Assembly: GCA_041695325.1 (NCBI GenBank)
Contig: JBGFRC010000029.1
Span: 1 to 64,000, forward strand
DNA from: SURF-13 sp041695325
GTDB lineage: Bacteria; Pseudomonadota; Gammaproteobacteria; SURF-13
Direction of reading: 5' to 3'
Length of the DNA stretch: 64,000 nucleotides
Shown piece by piece: positions 27,673 through 34,267 of the stretch. The notes below the pieces were generated by a model. That model ran no database searches and was not told the origin of the DNA. It saw nothing but the letters and a program-made list of their open reading frames with translations. Position numbers and translations under genes: made by a program. Position 1 is the stretch's first letter. The number at the start of each line of letters is the position of its first letter.

Positions 27673-28703
27673 TGAGCGCGCCTGCCCGTGATGACGCGCA
27701 CGGGGCATCGCCCGTCAGCGGAGTATTGATCAGCAACCTGGGCACGCCGGACGCGCCCACCGCTCAAGCCTTGCGCCGCTATCTGGGGGAATTTCTCCGG
27801 GATCCGCGCGTGGTGGACATGCCGCGCTGGCTATGGTGGCCGATATTGCACGGCGTGATACTGCGCATCCGCCCCGCGCGCTCCGCGCACGCCTACGCAA
27901 AGGTCTGGAGCGAGCAGGGTTCCCCGCTGCTGGCGAACTCGCAGCGTCAGGCGGCGGCCTTGCAGAAGGTATTAAATGCACGCTTCCAGGGACGGGTGCA
28001 GGTGGCGCTGGGCATGCGCTACGGCAAACCTTCTCTGGAGGACGCGTTCAATCAATTGCGCGCCGCTAACGCCGCGCGTGTAGTGTTGCTGCCGCTGTAT
28101 CCTCAATATTCCTCTTCCACCACCGCTTCGACCTTCGACGCGGCGGCGGCGATACTCAAAAAATGGAAAAACATCCCCGAGCTGCGCCTGGTGAAGCAGT
28201 ATCACCACGAACCCGCGTATATTAAAGCTGTGGCGGAATCCATCCGCGATCATTGGCGCGGGCGCGAACCGGGCGAGCGACTGTTGTTTTCCTTTCACGG
28301 GCTGCCGCAGCGTTTTCTCGAACGGGGTGACCCCTATTATTACCAGTGCCACAAAACCGCTCGCCTGGTTGCGGAGCAATTGCAGCTGTCCGGCGACCGG
28401 TGGAAAGTAAGTTTTCAGTCGCGCTTCGGGCGCGAGCCGTGGTTGCAGCCTTACACGGATCATACTCTGCAACAGTGTACCGGCGCCGGCATAAAAAGTG
28501 TGGACATAGTATGTCCGGGATTTTCCGCCGACTGCCTGGAGACTCTGGAGGAAATCGCCTTGCAGAATCGCGATTTGTTTCTGCAATCCGGCGGCGAACG
28601 TTATCACTACATCCCTGCGTTGAACGATCATCCCGCGCATATCGAGGCGCTGGCCGATATTGCCGCGAAGCATGCTTGCAACTGGCTCAAAGCGGACACT
28701 TGA
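27672..28703 (+). CDS. hemH: Ferrochelatase
   Basis: Inserts Fe2+ into protoporphyrin IX; 343 residues. GVLISNLGTPDAPT at the N terminus, the active-site His in LLFSFHGLPQRFLERGDPYYYQC, and the conserved Glu region CPGFSADCLETLEEIA. No C-terminal cysteine cluster of the [2Fe-2S] type is obvious. Linked to galU by a one-base overlap; the promoter of the next gene overlaps its 3' end. Confidence 0.95.
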   Translation: MSAPARDDAHGASPVSGVLISNLGTPDAPTAQALRRYLGEFLRDPRVVDMPRWLWWPILHGVILRIRPARSAHAYAKVWSEQGSPLLANSQRQAAALQKVLNARFQGRVQVALGMRYGKPSLEDAFNQLRAANAARVVLLPLYPQYSSSTTASTFDAAAAILKKWKNIPELRLVKQYHHEPAYIKAVAESIRDHWRGREPGERLLFSFHGLPQRFLERGDPYYYQCHKTARLVAEQLQLSGDRWKVSFQSRFGREPWLQPYTDHTLQQCTGAGIKSVDIVCPGFSADCLETLEEIALQNRDLFLQSGGERYHYIPALNDHPAHIEALADIAAKHACNWLKADT

Positions 28704-28709
28704 CGGGCG

Positions 28710-28737
28710 TTGTACTATTAAGACATCGGGGTATAAT
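28710..28737 (+). promoter_or_regulatory. Strong sigma-70 promoter for the histone-like gene
   Basis: TTGTAC (28710-28715) and a perfect TATAAT (28732-28737) with a 16-base spacer, just after the hemH stop. The predicted start is near 28744. An ATG at 28736 lies inside the -10 element and so cannot be the start codon of this transcript. Confidence 0.7.
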
Positions 28738-28774
28738 GAACAGCACCGATCATGCCCATGCAGGAGAAAAATAC

Positions 28775-29176
28775 ATGGCTAAAATGAAGAAGGCTGCACT
28801 AGTGAGCAAGAAAAGAAAGGCTGGTTTGGTTCGCGGAAAGCGCGGGAAAATAACACGTGCGATAAAAGTAACGCGGCGCAAGAAACGCGCAAAGATTAAA
28901 TTGAGCGCCGCCACGTTGAAGCGGCTGGCGGCGAAGGAGCGAGTCGCCCAAGCCAGGGCCGAGGCCGCGGTGAAGGCGGCCGCGAAGCGCGCCCGGGCGG
29001 CGGCCAAGAAGACCATGGCGCGCATGATGAAGGCCAAACGCAAGGCTGTGCGCGCATTCGAGAAAAAGTGGGAGCGTAAATACTTCATCAAGCTGGCGCG
29101 CATGCAACGGGCGGCGGCGAGAAGGGCGGCCGCCACGAAAAGAAAGGCGGTAAAAAAAGTCGCGCGCGGCTGGTAG
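28775..29176 (+). CDS. Highly basic histone-like protein
   Basis: 133 residues with about 30 Lys and 22 Arg against four Glu and no Asp, giving a net charge near +48. There is also no Pro, Cys, His or Asn. Ala/Lys/Arg-rich stretches resemble bacterial histone H1-like and AlgP-type proteins, but a central EKKWERKYFIKLARM segment with aromatic residues is not low-complexity and may fold as a helix. The start is set by AGGAGA eight bases upstream and by the promoter position. It has its own promoter and a hairpin terminator. Expected to bind nucleic acid; family not recognised. Confidence 0.72.
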   Translation: MAKMKKAALVSKKRKAGLVRGKRGKITRAIKVTRRKKRAKIKLSAATLKRLAAKERVAQARAEAAVKAAAKRARAAAKKTMARMMKAKRKAVRAFEKKWERKYFIKLARMQRAAARRAAATKRKAVKKVARGW

Positions 29177-29188
29177 ACCTATCAGGTT

Positions 29189-29336
29189 GTTGAAAAAGCC
29201 CTTCCATGGGCTTTTTCAACTCGCAAAGCGAAAAGTGTCATTTTCGCTTTGCTTCATTTTTCAAGCACATAAAGCGTGCTTGAAAAATGGCGGTGCGTCC
29301 CTGCACCGCACGCAGGCTGTTTCTCAACAGCCTGCT
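29189..29336. repeat. Five-hairpin dispersed repeat between convergent genes
   Basis: Five perfect stem-loops in a row with loops of 6-7 bases: 29189-29220 (13 bp), 29223-29252 (12 bp), 29255-29289 (14 bp), 29291-29308 (6 bp) and 29312-29335 (9 bp). The last 30 bases recur at window positions 1-30. The first hairpin is followed by no long U-tract but is strong enough to act as a terminator for the histone-like gene, and the array as a whole separates it from convergent moeA. Confidence 0.8.
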
Positions 29337-29350
29337 ATCTACACCCAGCG

Positions 29351-30583
29351 TCAGGTGAGACCGGCAAATAGCTGCACCGTCACCGGCGCGCCGGGTGAGA
29401 CCTCCGTGCACCCCTCAGGCAGGATGATGAAGCAGTCGGCCTTGCTCATGGAGCTGAGGATGCCGGAGCCCTGCGCCCCGGTGGTGCGCACCGTCATCTG
29501 ACCCGCGCCGTCGCGTTCGATGACGCCGCGCAGAAACTCGGTGCGCCCGGCGGCCTTTTCGAGACGTTCGGTACAGTTCACCCGCAGGGTATACGCCGTG
29601 TGCTCCTGCATGCCCATCAGCTTGCGCAGCCCGGGCAGCACGAACTGGTAAAAGGTGACCATGGCGGACACCGGGTTGCCGGGCAGGCCGAAAAAATGCG
29701 CGCGCCCGATGCGGCCGAAGGCCAAAGGCTTGCCGGGCTTCATGGCGATGCGCCAGAAATTCACTTCGCCCAGTTCGGCCAGGATTTCCCGGATGTAATC
29801 GGTCTCGCCCACCGAAGCGCCGCCGCTGCTGAGGATGATGTCAGCCGCTTTCGCCGCTTCAGCCAGCGCCGCGCGCACCTGTTCGCGCTCATCGCGCACG
29901 ATGCCCCTGTCCAGGCACGTCACTCCCGTCTGCGCCAGCAGCGCGCGCAAAGTGTAGCGATTGCTGTCGTGAATCTGTCCCGTTCCGAGCGGCTCATCCA
30001 CCTCGCGCAGCTCATCGCCGGTGGACAGCAACGCGACGCGCGTGCGCCGGTAAACGCTCACCGTGGCGATACCGAGCGAGGCCAGCAGGCCCAGATCTGC
30101 GGGCTGGAGGCGTCTGCCGAGCTTTAACACCGCGTCCCCGCGCGCAATGTCCTCGCCCGCCTGGCGCACATGCTGGCCGGGCATATGTCCCGGTGCAAGG
30201 CGCAGGATACCGCCAACGTGCTCCGCCTGCTCCTGCATGATGACGGTATCGGCGCCTTGCGGCAGCATGGCGCCGGTCATGATGCGTATGCACTCGCCCG
30301 GACCCAGTGCTGCGCCATAAGGTTTGCCCGCCAGCGCCGCGCCCACGATTTTTAAAGCACGCATGCCGCCGGCCGGCAGATCGGCGCTGTTCAGCGCATA
30401 GCCGTCCATGGCCGAGTTGGCGTAAGGCGGCACTTCCACGCCGGAACACACGTCTGCGCCAAGCACGCGCCCCAGACTGTCGGCGAGGGCGACTTGTTCG
30501 CATTCGGCAATAGGGATGATGGCGGCGCGGATACGCCGCACCGCCTCTTCAACGCCGAGCAAGGTGGAGTTTTTCTCGGTCAT
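29351..30583 (-). CDS. moeA: Molybdopterin molybdenumtransferase MoeA
   Basis: Inserts molybdate into adenylated molybdopterin; 410 residues. Visible are the substrate motif PPYANSAMDGYAL, MTGAMLPQGADTVIMQE, the central MoaB-like domain with LSTGDEL and SSGGASVGETDY, and GLPGNPVSAMVTF, then the C-terminal barrel. Coupled to mobA by a four-base overlap. The cofactor made here is required by the nitrate reductase encoded in the divergent operon, which explains the pairing. Confidence 0.95.
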   Translation of the reverse strand: MTEKNSTLLGVEEAVRRIRAAIIPIAECEQVALADSLGRVLGADVCSGVEVPPYANSAMDGYALNSADLPAGGMRALKIVGAALAGKPYGAALGPGECIRIMTGAMLPQGADTVIMQEQAEHVGGILRLAPGHMPGQHVRQAGEDIARGDAVLKLGRRLQPADLGLLASLGIATVSVYRRTRVALLSTGDELREVDEPLGTGQIHDSNRYTLRALLAQTGVTCLDRGIVRDEREQVRAALAEAAKAADIILSSGGASVGETDYIREILAELGEVNFWRIAMKPGKPLAFGRIGRAHFFGLPGNPVSAMVTFYQFVLPGLRKLMGMQEHTAYTLRVNCTERLEKAAGRTEFLRGVIERDGAGQMTVRTTGAQGSGILSSMSKADCFIILPEGCTEVSPGAPVTVQLFAGLT

Positions 30584-31224
30584 GCACCGTAGTAGTTTAC
30601 GGCAAATCCGCTTTCAGTGACGTGTTTCAGCTTGGCGTAATCATCAGGGGTGTTCAGATTCAGAAATGCCTCCGGCTGATCGGAAAAATCCGCCAGCGAG
30701 TGGAGTTGACGCCTCAGCCATTCATGAACCGCGCGTCCGCCGTTATTTAAATAGTTCTGCAAATCAGGTGCGAGATTGCGCTGCAGCAAAACATACACCG
30801 GTTGCAGGCGGATCCCGTCATGCGCCACGCACACGCTGGCGCCGGCCTGCACCAGCGCAGCCAGCATGCGGCGCGCATACCGGCGCGGCGGCGCTGGCGA
30901 GTCACAGGGTACGGTGAGAATGTAATCCGTCTCGGCATGGCGCATGGCGCTTATTATCCCGGCCAGCGGTCCGCACTGTTCAGCGGCGCCGTCCTCCACT
31001 ACCGGCACGCCGTAACGCGCGTAACGCGCCAGATTGCGATTGGCGTTAATGATCATCCGGTCAACCTGCGGCGCCAGCCGGTGCAGCATATGTTCCACCA
31101 GCGGCTTCCCCCCAAGCTCCAGCAAACCCTTGTCTGCGCCCTGCAGGCGCCGTCCCTGTCCGCCCGCGAGGATTACTCCGGTGATGGCAACGTGTGCGTG
31201 CATCCTGGTTGATGGATTCAGCAA
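30580..31224 (-). CDS. mobA: Molybdenum cofactor guanylyltransferase MobA
   Basis: Adds GMP to Mo-molybdopterin to form the bis-MGD cofactor of DMSO-reductase-family enzymes; up to 214 residues. The nucleotidyltransferase signature reads LAGGQGRRLQGADKGLLELGGKPL, followed by CGPLAGI and VPCDSP. An in-frame ATG seven codons downstream (MHAHVAITGVILAGG) could be the real start. Divergent from nirB across a 263-bp control region. Bis-MGD is exactly the cofactor needed by the NasA-type enzyme nearby. Confidence 0.92.
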   Translation of the reverse strand: MLNPSTRMHAHVAITGVILAGGQGRRLQGADKGLLELGGKPLVEHMLHRLAPQVDRMIINANRNLARYARYGVPVVEDGAAEQCGPLAGIISAMRHAETDYILTVPCDSPAPPRRYARRMLAALVQAGASVCVAHDGIRLQPVYVLLQRNLAPDLQNYLNNGGRAVHEWLRRQLHSLADFSDQPEAFLNLNTPDDYAKLKHVTESGFAVNYYGA

Positions 31225-31308
31225 TTCTCATACCAAAAGAAAATATCCATGCCTGGCGCGAACTGGCGCGTCATTGCGCCTATCCGCGGGGAATTTTTTG
31301 CACCAAAT

Positions 31309-31346
31309 GCGTGAATCAAAATGCACCGCTGCTGTAATTTGGTGCA
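31309..31346 (+). promoter_or_regulatory. Tandem NtrC-like enhancer sites upstream of nirB
   Basis: 31309-31325 matches the NtrC site TGCACCAAAATGGTGCA at 13 of 17 positions and 31330-31346 at 12 of 17. Their centres are 21 bp apart, two helical turns, and lie about 139 and 118 bases before the predicted start. The outer half-sites TGCACCAAAT and ATTTGGTGCA form a perfect 10-bp inverted repeat. Confidence 0.62.
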
Positions 31347-31399
31347 GGCTGTGCCGCTGCATTTATTTTTATTGGTCAGATTCGGATAAAAATTAAGTG

Positions 31400-31412
31400 A
31401 AAACAATTGATT
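31400..31412 (-). promoter_or_regulatory. IHF-like site between NtrC sites and sigma-54 promoter
   Basis: Read on the minus strand, AATCAATTGTTTT fits WATCAANNNNTTR at all but the last position. It lies about 50 bases before the predicted start, between the enhancers and the sigma-54 promoter, the usual place for an IHF bend. The match alone is weak evidence in an AT-rich stretch. Confidence 0.4.
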
Positions 31413-31429
31413 AGGCTAATAAACGATAT

Positions 31430-31445
31430 TGGCCCATAACTTGCT
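31430..31445 (+). promoter_or_regulatory. Sigma-54 (-24/-12) promoter of the nitrate assimilation operon
   Basis: TGGCCC-N5-TTGCT agrees with TGGCAC-N5-TTGCA in spacing and in the essential GG and GC. The start would be near 31456, about 32 bases before the nirB ATG. With the NtrC-like sites upstream, this points to control by nitrogen limitation. Confidence 0.65.
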
Positions 31446-31487
31446 GAGCGATCTTACTGTTCGAGGCTTGGAGTGACGAGGTTTCAG

Positions 31488-33926
31488 ATGAGAGAAAAGC
31501 TGGTACTGGTCGGCAACGGCATGGCCGGGGTGCGCACCCTGGAAGAGTTGCTGAAAATCGCGCCGGATAAATACGACATCACTGTCTTTGGCGCGGAGCC
31601 CTACGGCAATTATAACCGCATCCTGCTCTCGCCCGTGCTAGCCGGCGAAAAGACTCTGGACGAGATCATGCTCAATGACAGGCAGTGGTATATAGACAAC
31701 GGCATTACGCTGCATTGCGGCACAGAAGTAGTTTGGATAGATCGCGCCAGGCGCAGGGTCGTCGCCGCCGACGGCGGCGACGTGATCTACGATCGCCTGG
31801 TGCTGGCAACCGGCTCGAATCCGTTTGTCATTCCGGTGCCGGGGAAGGATCTGTCCGGCGTGGTGACCTTCCGCGATATGCACGACGTGCAGACGATGAT
31901 CGCCGCCGCGAAAAGATATCAGCACGCGGTGGTGATAGGCGGCGGCTTGCTGGGTTTGGAGGCGGCCAACGGGCTGATGCGCCAAGGCATGAGCGTGACC
32001 GTGGTGCACATCCACGAGACGCTGATGGAGCGTCAACTGGACGGGATGGCGGGCGAGATGCTGCGTCAGTCGCTGGAGCAGCGCGGCATGCGCTTCCACA
32101 TGCCGGCGCAGACCGTGGAGATCGTGGGCGAGGAGCGCGTGCGCGGCGTGCGCTTCCAGGACGGCTCGGAGCTTTACGCCGATCTGGTGGTGATGGCGGC
32201 GGGCATCCGCCCCAACATTGATTTGGCGAAAAAGTCCGGCATCTACTGCGAGCGCGGCATCGTGGTGAATGATACGCTGCAAACCTATGATCCCAGCATT
32301 TACGCCGTGGGCGAGTGCGTGCAGCACCGCAATCAGACTTACGGCTTAGTCGCGCCGCTGTTTGAACAGGCCAAGGTCTGCGCCAACCACCTCGCGCACT
32401 TTGGCTACTTGCGCTATCAAGGTTCGCTGACCTCGACCAAGCTCAAGGTCACCGGCATAGAACTGTTTTCAGCGGGTGATTTCAGCGGCGGCGAGGGCCG
32501 CGAGGAAATCGTGCTCAGGGACGCCTCGCAGGGCACGTACAAAAAACTGGTGATCCGCGCCAATCGCATTCAAGGCGCGGTGCTGTACGGCGATACCGTG
32601 GACGGCGCCTGGTACTTCCAGTTGATGCGCGACGGCACAGACGTCGCCGCGTTCCGCGATCAACTCATGTTCGGTCAGGCCCATCTCGGCGATGCCGGGC
32701 ACGGCGGCCAGAACAAGGCGGCCGCGATGAGCGACCATATGGAGGTGTGCGGCTGCAACGGCGTGTGCAAGGGGACCATCGTCAAGGCGATCACCGAAAA
32801 GGGCCTGTTCACGCTGGAAGAGGTGCGCGCGCACACCAAGGCGTCCTCCTCGTGCGGTTCCTGCACCGGGCTGGTGGAGCAGATCATGGCCTCGGTGCTG
32901 GGCGGGGGTTACACCGCCGCGCCCAAGGAAAAACCGTTGTGCAAGTGCACCGATCACACCCACGACGACGTGCGTAAGGCCGTGCGCGAACATCGGTTGC
33001 TCACGATACGCGAGGTGATGGATTATTTTAAATGGCCCAATCCGGACGGCTGCCACGTGTGCCGTCCCGCGCTCAATTATTATTTATTGTGCGCCCGGCC
33101 CGCGGAATATCAGGACGATCCGCAATCGCGTTTCATCAACGAACGCGCACACGCCAACATCCAGAAAGACGGCACCTATTCCGTCGTGCCGCGCATGTGG
33201 GGCGGCGTCACCAATTCCCATGAGCTGCGTACCATCGCCGACGTGGTGGATAAGTTCAACATCCCCACCGTCAAGGTCACCGGCGGCCAGCGTATTGATC
33301 TGCTGGGCGTGAAAAAAGAAGACCTGCCGGCGGTGTGGCGCGAGCTGGGCAAGGGCGGGCTGGTGTCCGGCCACGCTTACGGCAAGGCGCTGCGCACCGT
33401 GAAGACCTGCGTCGGCAAGGAGTGGTGCCGTTTCGGCACGCAGGATTCCACCGCCATGGGCATCCGTCTGGAAAAACGTACCTGGGGGTCGTGGATGCCG
33501 CACAAGTTCAAGATGGCGGTGTCGGGCTGCCCGCGCAACTGCGCCGAGGCCACCATCAAGGATTTCGGTGTGGTCGCGGTGGATTCCGGCTGGGAGCTGC
33601 ACGTGGGCGGCAACGGCGGGGTGAAGATACGTCCTACGGATCTGCTGGGCAAGGTGGCAAGTGAGGACGAAGTGGAGGAATACTGCTGCGCCTTCATTCA
33701 ACTCTACCGTGAAGAAGCGCGTTACCTGGAGCGTACCGCGCCGTGGATCGAACGCGTCGGCCTGGCCTACGTCAAGCAACGCGTGGTGGAGGATGCGGCG
33801 GAACGTAAAGCACTCTATGCGCGCTTCATCGAGTCGCAAAAATACGCGCAGCTGGACCCATGGGCGCAGCGGGCTGAGCGCGCGGTGCAGAAGCATGAAT
33901 TCATGCCTCTCATGGAAGTGGTGTGA
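31488..33926 (+). CDS. nirB: Nitrite reductase (NAD(P)H) large subunit
   Basis: Cytoplasmic siroheme enzyme reducing nitrite to ammonium; 812 residues. FAD/NAD domains at the N terminus (LVLVGNGMAGVRT, VVIGGGLLGLEAANGL) are followed by BFD-like [2Fe-2S] motifs (CGCNGVCKG, CGSCTGLVEQ, CHVCRP). The siroheme-[4Fe-4S] domain has ligands CVGKEWCRFG and SGCPRNCAEA. The ATG is preceded by GAGG; a GTG five codons earlier is less likely. First gene of an operon in which nirD, nasA and the rest follow with overlaps or short gaps. Confidence 0.95.
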   Translation: MREKLVLVGNGMAGVRTLEELLKIAPDKYDITVFGAEPYGNYNRILLSPVLAGEKTLDEIMLNDRQWYIDNGITLHCGTEVVWIDRARRRVVAADGGDVIYDRLVLATGSNPFVIPVPGKDLSGVVTFRDMHDVQTMIAAAKRYQHAVVIGGGLLGLEAANGLMRQGMSVTVVHIHETLMERQLDGMAGEMLRQSLEQRGMRFHMPAQTVEIVGEERVRGVRFQDGSELYADLVVMAAGIRPNIDLAKKSGIYCERGIVVNDTLQTYDPSIYAVGECVQHRNQTYGLVAPLFEQAKVCANHLAHFGYLRYQGSLTSTKLKVTGIELFSAGDFSGGEGREEIVLRDASQGTYKKLVIRANRIQGAVLYGDTVDGAWYFQLMRDGTDVAAFRDQLMFGQAHLGDAGHGGQNKAAAMSDHMEVCGCNGVCKGTIVKAITEKGLFTLEEVRAHTKASSSCGSCTGLVEQIMASVLGGGYTAAPKEKPLCKCTDHTHDDVRKAVREHRLLTIREVMDYFKWPNPDGCHVCRPALNYYLLCARPAEYQDDPQSRFINERAHANIQKDGTYSVVPRMWGGVTNSHELRTIADVVDKFNIPTVKVTGGQRIDLLGVKKEDLPAVWRELGKGGLVSGHAYGKALRTVKTCVGKEWCRFGTQDSTAMGIRLEKRTWGSWMPHKFKMAVSGCPRNCAEATIKDFGVVAVDSGWELHVGGNGGVKIRPTDLLGKVASEDEVEEYCCAFIQLYREEARYLERTAPWIERVGLAYVKQRVVEDAAERKALYARFIESQKYAQLDPWAQRAERAVQKHEFMPLMEVV

Positions 33927-34267
33927 GCCAGTCCATGCGCTGGATTGAGGTGGGATACCTGGAAGACATCCCCAGATTGGGCGCGCGCGTGGTGCGCACC
34001 ACACAGGGCGACGTCGCCTTGTTCCGGACCGCGGGCGATGAAGTATTCGCCCTGCGCGATCAGTGTCCGCACAAGGGCGGGCCGTTGTCGCAAGGCATCG
34101 TGCACGGCAGACGCGTGACCTGCCCTCTGCACAACTGGGTGATCGAACTCGACACAGGCACGGCCGTCGCGCCCGACGAGGGGCGCACGGCCTGTTATCC
34201 GGCCAAGGTCGAGCGCGGCGTGGTGAGCATTTCACTCCGGCACGGTGAGTTGCACAAAAACGCATGA
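33923..34267 (+). CDS. nirD: Nitrite reductase small subunit
   Basis: Rieske-type partner of NirB, 114 residues. The cluster ligands are C-P-H (DQCPHKGGPLSQG) and C-x-x-H (VTCPLHNWVIEL). GTG start overlaps the nirB stop by four bases; an ATG four codons later is an alternative. Ends in a four-base overlap with nasA, so the three subunits and reductase are translated in a coupled chain. Confidence 0.94.
   Translation: MSQSMRWIEVGYLEDIPRLGARVVRTTQGDVALFRTAGDEVFALRDQCPHKGGPLSQGIVHGRRVTCPLHNWVIELDTGTAVAPDEGRTACYPAKVERGVVSISLRHGELHKNA

Noticed and set aside
28736..28774. Upstream in-frame ATG for the histone-like gene
   Set aside because: It lies inside the TATAAT element, upstream of the likely transcription start; ATG 28775 has a good ribosome site.
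29189..29336. CRISPR-like array
   Set aside because: The five hairpins differ in sequence and have no spacers; they are stem-loops, not direct repeats.
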